Shown here in pieces: positions 12,201 through 27,200 of a stretch of 64,000 bases of DNA; the first letter of the stretch is position 1; every line of letters starts with the position of its first letter. A model generated the notes under the pieces. The model made no database searches. It worked only from the letters and a program-made list of their open reading frames with translations, and was not told where the DNA came from. The DNA lies in NCBI GenBank assembly GCA_013339895.1, contig JABACO010000023.1, positions 2,044,444-2,108,443 of the forward strand, read 5' to 3'. Made by a program: the position numbers and the translations under genes. Source of the DNA: Ephydatia muelleri. Lineage: Eukaryota > Porifera > Demospongiae > Spongillida > Spongillidae.

Positions 12201-15200
12201 ACATCGTATTTCTCCATTGATGGAACTGGAAGCATCACATCAGCATACAACTTCATAAACAGCAGGAGCCTGGCCTGGGTGAATTTCACAGTCCTCGGCT
12301 CCTTCACAGACAGCTTACCGCTTGTTGCAGCTGTGGCAACAGTGAATGTCACCATCACTGACCTGAACGCCTTCCCAACGCAAATACTGGGAATCAACGT
12401 TGTGAGTGTTAACGACTCATACCCCTTGGGAACAGTGGTAGGACGTGTCATTGCTCAAGACAATGACAACATAAGCAGACTGTCATACAGCCTTTCCATA
12501 CAAAACAATCTGATAGCAGTCAATGTGTCCAGCGGAATCATAACAGTCTCACAATCAATCGACTATCAGTCAATCACAAGTTCTCCCTCGTGCACACCAC
12601 CACCGGGGCAGAAGTGTTTAATCTTCAATGTTGTCGTGATGGATGCCACCAGTGGCGATCGTGTATTTAGGTCACAGAATCTCTATATAGTGTCAATACA
12701 AAACCATCCTCCTGTGTTTTCTCAGCCCTTGTATAACACCAGTATCCTAGAGAACGTTACAGTTCCATCAGCACTGACCTTCAACCCTCCTATTGTGGTC
12801 ACTCAGGTGGATTATGGCTCCAATCCAGTGCTCTCGATACAGGCATCCCAAAACATATCCGAGTTTGTGATTGGTCCTTACAATGGCATCATCACTGTAG
12901 TAAAGACTCTGGATTACGAGACCAGAGCAACCTACCGTTTCAACATCACAGCCACCAATGCACTCAACTACAATAGTATGGCCACCATTGTCATTGAGCT
13001 ACTGAACGTCAATGACGGCACTCCGACATTTGACTCCCTAGTTTACGATGCGAGTATTAGTGAGGGGGCACCAAATGGATCAGTAGTGGCTATGCCCCAC
13101 GCCACAGACACGGACATCGGCATCTCCGGTCAGGTGAGGTACAGCATCATCGCGGGGAACCCCCAGAATACCTTCAGGATAGATCCGGTGTCCGGGACAA
13201 TATTTCTCAACGGTCCACTAAACTGGCTGAACACACCATCCTACAACATCACCCTTTTAGTGTCTGATATGGGCGTCCCTCCTTTATCTTCCACTGCATT
13301 CGTTGTCATCTCTGTACTGCCGGTGAACAATCACGCTCCATATCTCACCAACGACTCCTATTACGGTCACGTCTATGGACCCCCTGTGATCAACGCCTCA
13401 GTGTGGGCCATCGGCTCAACGAACCCTCTCAAGATAACAGTCGTGGATCGAGATGTGCAGGCAGTGATCACTGTACTATTCCTGGGCTCCAACTCCTTAC
13501 CCTTCAATGTAAACCCGACGACAGGAGTTGTGTACATCACCGCCAATGCATCCTATCTTCAGGGAACCTACTCCTTCTCAGTTATCGCCAGAGATGATAC
13601 CAATCTGTACTCGCAAATCGCCACTGTGTACATTTCAGTGGATGCTTTCAACAAGCCAACATTCCTCAGCCAATACTCTGCTTCAGTGCCAGAATTGGCA
13701 CTCCCTGGATACCTGCTTACAACAGTCAGTGCTGCCAATGGAATAAACAGTAGCCAGGTGCAGTACACCATTACTAACATCTTTCCAGTTGCCGCTGGTG
13801 GCAACCCATTCTTCATCAACCCTTCGACTGGTGTTATATATACAACTGGAAACCTTCCTTCTGCTGCAACATTTTTGTACTACAGTGTCACAGTGATGGC
13901 TACGAGCACAATCTATTCATCATTGTATGACCAGACGACTGTGCCAGTGCAAGTAGTTCCAGCTGTTTCTATTAATGCCCACCTCCCAGAAGATCGAGCA
14001 CCACCTGCTTTCATTGTCAACCTGGTGCAAAACCTTGACTTCTTCTCTCCCAAGTCATTTACACTGATACAGTATTCATCGTTGTTCTATGTGAATGCAA
14101 GCACAGGCTCGCTCTTTGCTCGGGTATCCTTTGACTATGAGACTCCTCCCACTGATTATACTTTCACTGTCCAGGCATTCAACACCACAGCTTCCAGGGG
14201 TCAGAACATTTCAGTCACCGTCTACATAGACAACGTGAATGACGAACCTCCTGTATTTGCCCAGAGTTGGTTCAATGGCTCTGTCTCTGAGCTGGCCCCC
14301 GTGGGATACAGAGTTCTGAGTGTTTATGCAAGTAACACGTATCCACAGCAACCGGTTGTGTACTCAATAGTAACTCCTGGGGTTCCATTTGCCATAAACA
14401 ATGTCACTGGTGACATCACTGTTGGGGCTGCCAATGTGCTCGACTATGACCACCCAATTATCAATCCACGTTTCTACGTGCTCAACGTATCTGCAACAAA
14501 TGGACACCTAGCAACCTGCTCCGTATACATCCGTGTCCTGGATGCAAATGACAATAGCCCTACTTTCAATCTCTCCAACTTTGGAGTCTACTACCTCTCA
14601 GATAGCCTCCAGATTGGTTCCATAGCTTTCAGTGTGTACGCCTACGACATTGACTCGGGGCTCAATGCGTTGATAACATATTCCGTCGTCTCCTTCAACC
14701 CACCCACCTGCGGCAACCTCTTTGCCATCAACAATGCAACCGGAGACATGGGGGTCGTGAGTCTCCCGCCAACGTCTCTAAGGGGCCAGACGTGCTCCTT
14801 CGTAGTGCAAGCCCAGGACCACGGACTTCCGCCCTTAGCGTCTCGAGTCGTAGTGCAAGCCTTCTTTGCCAACAACAATCAGTATGCGCCCGTCTTCACC
14901 GACAATTCTTGCTGCGGGTTCGTTCTGCAGTACTCCCCAGCGGGTACATCGGTAATGCAACTTAACGCCACGGACTCGGACCCCCACGTGATCGTGTACA
15001 CAGCTGTCGGGGGGAACGTCACTTACTTCGATGTCACCAAAGACGGACTGGTCCAGGTTGCTAGGGGCGCGGTGCTCGGACCGAGCACCTGGCCCGTCTT
15101 CACGCTGCTGGTAGTGGCCACCGACTACGGAACCCCCTCGCTGTCCTCTCTGCCTTACACCGTCACCATCACCCTCATCGACGTGGATTACCTGCGTCCT

Positions 15201-18200
15201 GTATTCTCGAGCCCGACCTACAACGTATCGGTACGCGAATCCACACCGGTCAGCTCGTTGCTGGTCACCGCGATGGCCACAAACAAGGACATTTACCCGA
15301 ATGACGGCCTCGTCTACTCGTTTGCTAAGAATAGCGAGGGCCAGACAGACTACGGCAAGTTCAGCGTAAGGAACAGCACGGGAGAGATTCTGCTGTCTGG
15401 TTCACTGAGCGTGCAGCAGCGACAGTTCTACCAGCTCGTTGTACTGGCCGGAGATGGGAGGTGGCCACCTACCAACGCCACAGTGAATATCAGGGTACTC
15501 GGGTCCAACGCTCACACACCTACCTTTACAAACCTGCCCAACGTCACGTCCCTCCCGGAGGACGCAGGCGACAGTACGTTTGTCTACCAAGCAAAGGCGT
15601 ATGACCCGGACCTGGGTGCCAATGGAAGGTTCCATTTCAGCATCGTGAAGTCGGACATTTCTAGCGTGTTCCGGATCGACCGGGACACCGGGCGGGTCTA
15701 TGTGAACGGCAGCAACAATTTCGACTACGAAAGTGGAAATATCGTCTGGGTCGTATCCGTCATGGCCACGGATGAGGCAGGAACGGACCCTCAGACGCTT
15801 ACCAAGGATCCTGGATGGCCGGCAGTCCCAGTCGCCGATCCAACTGACAAACCCCGTTCCTCAGTGGAAGACCTGACCATTGACATTACCGATATCAACG
15901 ATAACGCCCCCACCTTTGTGCTGGTCGACGCCAGTGCCTACCACACCTACTTACTTGCGGACGCCTTTGTACCGGAGGAAGGTCTGTTTGTTTTTACGGT
16001 GGTGGCCATTGACATAGACAAACCAGGCACACCCAACTCTGAGGTACGGTTTGCACTCTTGAGTGGAGGTGATGGTTACTTTGAGATCAATAACGTCACT
16101 GGAGTGATCACCCTCATCGAGCCGTTAATCAACGCCAGTGACCAATATGTCCTCCTGGTTCAGGCACATGATCTAGGGGTGCCCAGTCTCAACTCAACCG
16201 TCTACGTGTATGTCTCGGTCCTCAACACATCTGCAGCAGAACACCCTCTGTTCACCAGCAAATCGTACATTGGAGCGGTGGTGGAGGCCACTCCTGCTGG
16301 TGTGCTCATATTGGAAGTTAAGGCCATTGACCCCAATGACACCCAGAATGGGACCATTTACTACACCCTGCTATCAAACCCAGGTGGCTGCTTTGAGATT
16401 AATCAAACCACAGGAGCCATTTCTACAACCAATTACTCTGTCAAGTATGAGTTGAACCAGAACTTCACTCTCGTTGTGCAAGCTGCAGATTCGTACAACA
16501 GGAAAAGCAGTGCAGTGGTTTTTGTGCAAGTCATCGACATCAACAACTCTCCACCACTCTTCCCTGTCCACACGTTCTTCTTTAGCATTTCTGAAAGCAC
16601 GATGACGGCCCAGCTACAGGTCAAGGCTCACGACGCAGACAGCAGTAGATATGCAATAACTTGGTACAAGATGGTACAGACTAAAGGCAAGCCTGGACTC
16701 TTTGCTCTTGATCCGTTCACTGGTGTCATCTCTGTATCTGCATCGTTGTGTGGTGCCTTGGGAAACCAGAGTTTTACTGTAACTGCATATGACAACCAAG
16801 CACCCTCCCTGAGTGACTCAGCTCTTCTGATCATCCTCATAACTGAAGAGAACAAGTACCCACCTGTTTTTAATCAGCCTTCCTACTTTAGTGACCTAAA
16901 CGCTTTCTCTGCATCTGGAACAGAAGTGTTCCCTTCACTTGTCACCACAGATGCTGATGTCTGCTCAGGACCAGCTGTCTTTACAATTGCTTCAGGTAAT
17001 GTGAACGGTCTCTTCTCAATCAATATGGCAACCGGAAGAGTCACACTGACCCGAAACTTTACTGCAAATGACTACTCGTTTGTACTCACGATCGTAGCTA
17101 CGGACACGGGTAACACCCTCCTCCCTGCACTATCTTCGACTGTGACCGCCATTGTACTGGCCGGACAGCTTCTTCCCATCTCCATCACGGCAGAGAACAC
17201 AGGGTTCGGTGTGTATGCCACGACCCGGCAATCCCCAAGTCAGTACCAGAAAGCCATTTGGCTGGTCGCACCCACGGCAAACACAGGTCCGACTGTCCAG
17301 TTCTCTCTAGGGAGCAACCTTAGCGCAAGCGTCTCGGTTCGAGCCGAACCGTCTCCTGTATCTGAGCTGCGAGGGCTGCTAATAACGGAGAATGTCCACC
17401 CGGACAATCCCTACATTGTGGTGATCATCCAGGGGCAGGGGGAGACCTACTCTAGGGCCTCCTTGATCGAAACGGACGTTCACGTGGCCGTCAACATGAG
17501 CAGTTTTTTCGCCAACGGTACGTGCACGATAGACACCGCCAATGGTACTTGCAAAGTTGCCGTGCATCTTTCGCAAAGCTGGTTCACACTGGGCAGCGTG
17601 AAGGCAAGCGTCTCGTACGGTTTCTCCGAGCAGAACTTGGTCCGCCTTGGCGAGGTGAACGTGGTACCGTCCGTAGTTTGCCAGCCACAGGCTCATCAGG
17701 TGGTCGTGAGTGTGCCCCAGAAGGTGGTCTACCCAGGAGAAACATTTGGCCTCAGCGTGACAGCCAATGCCGGCTACGAGGTGCTCAGCTACCTGCTCAC
17801 TTGCAACGTGGACAAGAGACTGACCTACACCGGTGTGCAGTACCCAAGCAAGTACAGGGTTCAGACTGCCTCAAAGGAAGGATTCTTCTCCGTGAGTGCA
17901 GTGAACAGCGCACCTGTCACGACACCTGACGTTTCACTCCAGAATTTCGAGCAGCTGCTCAACGTGACTCTGCTAGCCAACAGCTTGTCCTCAACCTTTG
18001 ACGAGGTCAACGTCTCTTGCAAGGTGGAATTCATGGAGAACATCCAACAGGCAGGAACCAACACACTTAAGCAGGTTCTGCACGTCAGTGGTAACTCAAG
18101 GAGGAGCTGTGACCTCACGTACGCTACGGTTCTCCTTGGCCCCAGCACACTACGGGGTATACTGACTCGAGCCACCAACACTGACCTAATAAACAGTGCT

Positions 18201-21200
18201 GCTCTGAATGGCCAACTAGTCTCCACGGAGATTACTACGTATGGATTCATGCACTCGGGCGATGTTGTGTATCCCGTACCAAGCTTGCAATGCCGCACGG
18301 ACAGCGCTGTGCTTCAACTGAACCCCAACTGCTCAGCCGCGTACCTTGATGGAACCGAAACGCAAGGAGCAGACCTCGTAACTGTCCACATCACTTCTGG
18401 TGCCCTGAACGACACTGTCGCACTGCGAGTGTGGGTGCCTACTGATACAGTCATCAGAGCTGACCCTCCTCTGCTTCATCGTCTTGCCGGTGTATCCAAC
18501 CATCTGTGCCAGCAGGCCTTTGAGACTGCCACCATTACTGTCGAGACCTTGTTTGTGGCGGGCAACCATAAGCAGCCGGCCATCATAACCCCAATCATTG
18601 CTGATAAGATTGTCGTCACCAATACAGCGACTGCAAGGATCACATCGAACCAACGAGGGCTGCTCTATGTATCTGGATTGCAGCCGGGTCAAACTGACCT
18701 AATATTTCGTCAGGCAAGGACAACTATCACCATTACTGCGGATGCAGTCAGTGTTACAGGAATCAAACACAGCCTGGTAACAGGTCTGAGCCCAAGCTCC
18801 CTTCCATTCCTGTTTGTGGGAGAGTACTACACCACCATTGCAACAGTTACGCTTGAAAGCTCACTACAACACCTAGACACCACAGCGTACGTGTTTACAG
18901 AGGCCATATTGAGCAACGGCCGGACATTGAAACTGTCTGCAGAGAACGGGCTCACTCTTAACTCAGCTGACTCTGAAGTGCTTGAAGTGAGCCCTCCAGG
19001 GGACGCTCTTATTGTCAGAGGACAGGGTGAAAATGTTTCTCTCCAGAGTGTCCTTCATCCGAACTGTCCCAATTCTGCACCATTGGTTTTGGGATCAGAG
19101 CTTATCAGCGTTCCACTTAACCCCATTGTAAACCTAAGCATTACTACTGGAACCCTGTACCTAGCTATTCCAGGGGATGCGGATGTAATTGGTGTCCCTT
19201 CGCAAACCAAACTTCAAGTCAATCTGATCCACAAGGACAAAACAGCTGTCAATGTGACAACCGATCCACGAACAGAGTACTTGACTTCATATCATTTGCT
19301 AGCTGACCCCGGCAACAGCACTCTTTTTGCTGAGGCAGCCACTAATCAGTCTGTTCTTCTGACTGTCACCTATCCCACCTTCAATGTCTCCAGCTCAGTG
19401 GGTCCAGTGGTTGTCGTGGAGATCAGAAAGGTCATGCTGCGTGTTCGGCCATTCCCATCGTACAACGGAGCTGCCTGGGCATCATCAATCACATTAAGCC
19501 AGTACCTGGGGACCGCCAATTATCAGGGCGCTCAGCTCAGAGTTCAGGCTCTGCTCTCCGATGGAAGCACTGTTGACATCACCGCAAGCAGCCAGCTGCA
19601 ATTCGAAAGCTCCAATGTCGCCGTGGCCAACGCTATGCGTGACCAAGTGGTTGCCTACCGCAATGGCACTGCCAACATCACCGTATCAGTGCTGGACTTC
19701 ACAGATTCAGTTACAGTTAGAGTTTCTTCTAGCCCAATTAGGGTGACAGCAATATCCAATTTCAGCATCGTGTTGGCTGACTTGAGTGGAGTGATCAACA
19801 GCACCTTCCTTCCGTCTTTGGATCTGCAGTTCTCGGACGGTTCCCAGTACGTCAACTTTCTCACACCTGCTGGTCCTGCCATACCCAATGTCATCAGTTT
19901 TGCATCGTCAGACCCCCTTGTTGTTGCCGTTAGCAACGCCACGGGAAAGCTGATCTTGCGTGGCAATTCACTGGGTGCGGTTACCGTAACTGCAAGTGCA
20001 CTGTCCACAAATGCGTCCAGTCAACTGCTGGTCACCAGCAACGTTCTTCCATTGCTAGGTGATGTGGATGTGGGAGGCCTTCTCCACCAGACGCTGGTCA
20101 AAGGAAGCACCTTAAGTGTTCCATTGTATCTGAACATCACAGGGGTATCACTTGGAGCAGTGGAACTGGTTGTTTATTTCGACCAATCCATTATAAGTGC
20201 CCGTAACCCCACACCAGGACCAAAATTCTCCCACGGACTGTTTGGTTTCAATATATCCCCAGGTTCAATCCGTCTGGGTGCGATCACCGACAACGACAAT
20301 TTTACTGGTGATGCTATGACCCTCATTGCTACTCTGAACTTCAGCGTGATTGCCAGTGGCACTGGTCGCGTGGCTGTGGCTGTCCTTACCCTCAGCGAAC
20401 GCACACCTTACGCCTCGACCATCGGCGACCCCACTCCACGCTGGGCAATAGCCGCCAACCTTTCATTCGGGTTCCGGAACCTGACATCGTTCTCTCCTTC
20501 ACCCGTCTTCTGTGTCACCCCGCCGTGCTACATTTCGGACTGTGCTGCCAAGAGAGGATACAAACCTGTGGGCGATGCCAATGGAGACTGCGTCTTTGAC
20601 TTGATGGATGCACTCTTCACATACAACTACACAGCGCAGTCGCTCATAGGCAACTCGCTTCCTGTCTTCCCAGAACAGCACCCTTACCTTGATGCAAACT
20701 GGAATGGCCTCATTGAAGGACAAGACGCAGCCTTCCTCCTCCAGGCTTACTTTGCCTCAAATCCTCTCATGGCGAACCTCAATCTGGTAACAGTTGAGGC
20801 GCCCAACTCCGGCTGCGAGCTTTCGGTGATGCTCACGTTGGCTTCATGGAACGGTGCTCCTCTTGACACGGCCACCGTCTACGTCGGATTATTCCATCCA
20901 AGCCCAGATTTTGCTACCCAGATGAACAGCACGACCTTCCGGTTGGGCACCAAGGTAAGTGCTGGTGTCCCCACTGGGGCCTATGGCGGGTGGGTCAGTG
21001 CAGCTGCTGTCGGCAATAGCACCTACACCGTTGCGACCCTTGCATCTTACATTGACGAGAGCAGTGTGGGGCTCGTGGTGGTGATTTCTTCTGCCGGGGC
21101 TAACACAGTCGTTCTCACCCAGTACCCGACCGACCAAATGGCATACGGGCAACTGCAAGCGAGCCTGGATGCCAACACCAGTGTGACGTTGCCTGGTGGA

Positions 21201-24200
21201 TTTAATCCTCACAGGGTCTTCAACGCGTCCCTCACCTATGCTCTCTGCATCAATGTGTATGCGCCCAACTTCACTTCACCAGCTGCCTTCTATGTGAACA
21301 AAACCGTCGCCATTAACAGTACAGTCGGTAGTGTCTTGGCGTACGACAAGGACAGCGAGCGCAGTGTGCCAGCCGGGAATGTCTTATATACTCTGGTCTA
21401 CATCTCAGTACCTGGGACTATTGCCCTTAACCCTGCAACCGGGGCCATTTATACCACCAGCCTTCTCGATCGCCACAGTTATGACAGGATCAACCTTTCC
21501 ATCCAAGCCACAGACCAGGGACCGTACGTTTACACCAGGAAGAGCACTATCCAGAATGTGACTGTGTTTGTCCAAGACATCAACATCAACTCTCCACTTT
21601 CCGAGCAGCCTATCTATCAAGTGTATGTACCCCCAAGTACCGGTCTCGCAAAAACCACGCCTCAAACTGTCTTCTTTTTCTATGAGACTGACAATGATGT
21701 TCTGAGCAACTTTACCACATTGGGCAATGCTTCCATCACTGCTGGAGACCCGAACGGCACGTTTGCTGTATACTTTGCAGCGGTGACATCCAACAGGTCT
21801 GCTGTCTACCTGAATACCACAAGGACCCTTGACTGGACTGTTGCACCTCTCTACAACTTAACTATAATTCTTGTGGACAAGCAGAATCCTTTGCTCACTT
21901 CAAAGACTTACATTGTGGTAACCGTAGGCAACGACGTACCGATTATTACATCACCCACAAAGATCTACGTATTTGAGTGTGATCCCATCAATGCTATCGT
22001 CCAGAATGTAACCGTCTACAACCCTGATCCTGAACACAACGGACCACCCACATTTACAATATCCTCCATCAGCACGGGTTCATCATTCGTGCAAGTAAAC
22101 GACTATTTCGTTGTCGACGTAACGGGAGCAATACGTACGGCGCACGTCCTTGACAGGGAAAGTACGTACAACACCTTCCAGATACAACTCATAGTTGGCT
22201 ACACGAACAGAGCAAGGACTGTCCCCCTATCGTTGGTTGTCTACGTGTGTGACTGCAACGACTTGCCTACACTGGTGCCTCCAGTCTACAGTAGCTCAAT
22301 CCCAGAGAACTCCCCCGTCGGTACCGTTGTGACCCATGTGGTGGCCACGAATGGAAACCAGGGACCAAACTGCGGCAACATCGATGCCTTCAACACCAAC
22401 GACAGCGTGGTGCGTTACGAGCTCAACACAACGGGAGTACCGTTCGAAATCGACCCTGTCTCGGGAACCGTCAAAGTCAGCGGGGTCATCGACCGGGAGA
22501 GGAACACCAGCTACGTCCTGCAAGTGTCAGTCCGCAATCTCGGAGTGCCTCCTCTTTGGAACTACACCACCGTTTACATCTCAGTCCTCGATGCCGACGA
22601 CAATGCCCCACGGCTCAGCAGCCTGAGCTACACAGGGTATGTCAAGGAGGGTCAGATGCCAGGGACGTGGGTCCAAGTGAACCCCGCCATCGCTGCGACA
22701 GATGCCGACATTGGGCAGAACGCAGTGTTCCTGTTCAGTCTCCAGGGGCCACACCACGAGGACTTTGTCATCAATTCCACGACTGGCATTGTCACGACCA
22801 ACAAGACCCTCGACTGGACGGTGATTGGTGTCTATGACCTGCTAGTAGTGGTCACAGACCTCGGCACTCCATCCTTATCGTCAAACAGCTCTCTTCGTAT
22901 ACTGCTGGTGTACATCAACGACAACCCGCCCACATTCAATGCTTCGATCTACAATGTCTCCGTGAGCGAAAACGTTCCTGTGGGGTACATTGTGGTTCGG
23001 TTGACGACTACAGACAAGGACAATGCCAACCAAACCTCTCACTACCAACTGCAGTCCTATGAGGGAAAGGTCCCCCTTCCCTTCGCCGTTAACTTTTCCA
23101 CAGGGGAGATCTACACCACGGGGAGCATTTGCACAAACCAGAGTGTCACCACCTACAGCTTCGTTGTAAACGCAACCGACTACCCCCCTATCTATAACAT
23201 TAGCCTGTCGTCGACTGCTAATGTCATCATCAAGGTCTATGACGACAATAGGCACGTCCCCGTATTTTCCCTCAACCGCTATCACAACGCTGTTCCAAAC
23301 AACACCGAGTCGGGAGAGTTCATCTTGCAGGTGAAGGCGACCGATGAAGATGCCTGCTCCCCACCCATCCAGTACACCCTGCTCAACAACAGCGATGCGG
23401 ATGCTTTCTATCTGGACCCTTACTCTGGTGATCTCATTGCAAAAACCACTTTGCTCTCTGCCTACAAGGACTACTATTCTCTCACTGTGACGGCCTCTGG
23501 CTCTGGTACTCCAGCCCCAACAACGGGAACTGCATCGGTGTACATTTTTGTTGGGGGTACCTCTCCCGTCACATTCTCTGCACCATCTGGGTACGCAACT
23601 GGCTCACCTACACAGCGGAGCAACACAATGTTTTCGCAGAACTACAGGTACTTCTTCAACGCTTACCTGGGTACTGTGAACAGGCTATCGGCCTCATTCG
23701 GACCTCTCACCAGCCAACTGTCGTATTTTGCAGACCCGTTGCCTGCGTCGAAGCTTCTAGGTGTGGTCATGAACAAAGAGGTCTACTACAGTTCTCCTTT
23801 ACTCTACGTGGCGGTTCAAGCCGTGGACCAGTACGGGAGCACCTCGGTGGTTCCAGTGGAAGTCATCGTTACAGCGTCCAGCAGGCTTGGCAGCGTGAGT
23901 GCCACTGGGTTCACGGGAGCCTACTCAGCAAGGCTGCTGACCCTCTCCCTGCCTCCCAGCTGGTTCGACCAACAGACAGTCGTGAACGTCTCGTACGGAT
24001 TGGCCAGCGCAAGCCCTGCCAACCCCTCTGATACGGTTTACACTGTTCCCATTCAAAACACGAGCATCTGCACCCTACAACCACCACAAGTTGTGGCCAT
24101 CCTTCCATCGCACACTTTGTATGGAAAGCAACAAGCCTCTGTCCAACTGAACGCACAGGTGTCTTCGATTGCTGTGCATTGCGACCTTGGCGCTGGCCTT

Positions 24201-27200
24201 TCCCTCTCTAGTGTACCAGTTATCCCAGCCAATGGGTGGGAGGCAACCTACACTGTGTTCACCCCTACCTCCATTTCTTTGTCTGCAAGTAGACAGGTGA
24301 TGCTCGCTTCAGAAGGTTCCAGCCTGTCCCCAGTCCTTCGGCTCGTGTTCGAAGTGGGCACCAACCTAGGGGCGACAACGGCAAGTGTCAACTGCTCCAG
24401 TTTGCAGGCCGTGACGCCTTCTGGAGCGCTCTTCGTCCCACCTCTGCAGATGCTGTCACGAAACGGCTGCCAGTTGGGAACAGGAAGAGTCTTCTTGTCT
24501 GCAGATGTTCTCGCAGGGGCTTTTGCCTTTACCGACCAGACAGTCCTCTTTAACACAGCTGTCCTCTCAGGGCAGCAGGTAAGCAGCTACCTCCAGGTGT
24601 TAGGTGCGGTTCTGTCAACACAACCTTACCTCCTTGAGCCATTCTACGTCACCAATTACCTCCTGCTGTCATGCACCAGCGGCAATAGCCAGGTGCTCAA
24701 GGTCAGCCCCTGGTGCATCCAGGTGTACCTGAACGGCAACGAGACCAACGGCGCCGTCAGCGCAACTATTCTTGTAAATGCCACCCTGGCTGTGCCCAGC
24801 ACAAGGCTCCTCGTCACAAAGGGTGTCTTCCCCATCTCCATGACATTCCAGGTCTGGTACCCCACACTTCCCCTCACGGTCACCACGTCCGACTCAGTGC
24901 TGAACACCCTGGCAGGGTGGCGTGCCTGGAACGGTTCGGCCTGCACCCAGGCTTACCAGAACAGCACTGCATACGCCACAACTGTGTTCACGGCCACCGG
25001 TTCCGCGCGAGGAACAGATCCGGTGCACGTCGAGCGGCTCGTGAAACTGGTGAGCAACGCAACAGGCGTGATCTCGATCTTGGGCCAGCAAGTGACTGGA
25101 GTGAGCATCGGCAAGGCGACCGTCGTGGCTCTCCAACCCACCACAAACAGGTTGCTGGGGTCAGCCCCGGTTCAGGTGGTGACAACGCCGGTCTACCCCC
25201 TCGAGTTGGACGCGTTCTTTTCTACTGTGGTGACTGCATCCCTGCCCCGTCCATTCCCCTACAATAGCACTGTGGCCATATCGGCCAGCCTTCAGGGACC
25301 AACCCACGAGGGGGCTGTTGCTCAACTAGTGACAGTGGCACTGCTTTCTGACGGCACGCGTCCCCTGCTGCCCAGCACGGTGGTGACCTACTCCAACCAA
25401 GACCTCTCCATCGATGTTCAGGGTAGTACGTTCAAGGTGTTGGAAGCGGGAGATGACATCCCTCTCGCCATCACGTGGAAGGGATGTGGTGGTGCCCCTG
25501 TCATGTCATCGAATCAGAGCATTTCCCTGACGTTCCTCCAACCCAACATCACCGCAAGTGCCTCGGCTGACTTACTGGTGCACGAGTCCGATCCCGCTTC
25601 ATTCGGCATTTCGACGACGGCCGCATTGTCCGTTTCCCTAGTCTACCCAGGAGGCGTAACCTTTGATATAACCAACGACCTGGACACAGAGTACAACCTG
25701 TCATCCCCACTCCTAAGCCTCAGCAACGGGCTCGTGAAACCTAACGTGCCAGGACGTGCTGGTTTAGTAACTCTGGCTGTCACTTACCGGAACTACCTTA
25801 GCGTGTCGGTCAACTTCAGGGTGGTGTACACCAACAGAACGCTCCTCGTTGCCAATCCTTACCCCAGCTACCCGGGGTCCTCGTACGTACGCGTTAGCAC
25901 CCTCTCGCTGCTTGGGTACACTCCAACGTACCAGCAGGCCTCACTCCGTCTCACGTTGTATCTCAGTTCGGGGGTCTCAATCGACGCGTCATCACAGGCG
26001 CAGTACAGCACCTCCCCACAGGGCAAGATGGCTGTCGTCTCAAACAACGGAATTCAGGTGACCCGGGTCTTGCAACCAGGAAGCGGGAATGTTCAGATAA
26101 TTGCTTCATTGGCAAACGTCACTGTGATTTACCCAATAACAATCTCAGCAGAATCTGTACACATAGAGGTCATAGGTGGACTCCAACTGACGCCCACCAG
26201 CTCCCTGGTGGGTGCATTGGGGACCCAGGTTGGGCGTCTCTCGGCCTCAGTGACGTTTAGTGATGGAACGATTCTGCCTGAGGTGTTCACACCAACAGGG
26301 CAGGCTGTTCCGGGTCTCCTGACCCTAACCAGCTTTGCACCTACCACGTTCACCGTCGACCAGATGTCAGGCAATCTCACCATCCTCGCCAACAGTGGCA
26401 AATACGTTTCCCTGCTCATCACAGCAAACGATCGTCTTGGGCTCTCCACTACCCTTCAATTCTGCACCAACCTCTTACCTGGGCCAAGAGAACTCGACCT
26501 AGGTACCCCAAGCGGCTGTCCGGTGCCTCCTGTCAGTAGGGGGCAACAGTTCAGCATACCTGTGAGCGTCCTTCTTGACAGTAGCGTTGGAGCCGTTGAA
26601 GTGGGTGTGGCCTATGACACGTCCCTCGTCCAGCTCACTTCGGTCGCGGTGGGATCAGACTGGCCCGGCCTGACAGCCTCCACGGGAAGGAAATTCAACG
26701 GCCTTGTCCTCGTGGGTGGTCTCGTGACCCAGGCCTCCTCCGGCCAGTTCAACCTGGCCACCCTGCAGTTCACAGCAATCACCAACAATGGCGTGGCAAA
26801 TTTCAACGCGGAGGTTCTGACCATCCTCGACACGACGGGGACGAGGCTCTCCCCCCCGCGAACATCCCCGGCAGCCTCCGTCGCTGCGGCCATCGGTAAC
26901 GGACTCGGCTACATCACAAATCAGACCCTTCCGCTCAACCTCCTGCCCTCGTCGAACAGCCGGTGCCAAGGCACACTCCCCTGCAGCTGTGGTGGTGGGT
27001 CGGACGTTGGAGATCTCGATGGAGACTGTGTCCTGGACATCGCTGACGTCCTGTATCTGTACAACCATGGCAGATCGAGTCAGTGTCTGCCCTCAGCCGA
27101 TTTCACCAATGACGGGCGGTGCAATAATGATGACCTGCTTTTCCTAATAAAAGCCACCTACTGGGTGTACTACTTTGTACGCAACGTCTCCGTGACACCC

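Larger units (their letters stand above)
6842..17175 (+). other. Cadherin block 1, about 27 EC repeats
   Basis: Spread over exons 5 to 14, this block has repeats of about 100 residues. Linkers such as [36 protein letters not shown] and DINDNAPTF mark the boundaries. Several linkers have lost the DxND calcium motif ([21 protein letters not shown]), so calcium binding is probably uneven along the rod. The count is by eye and may be off by two. Confidence 0.85.
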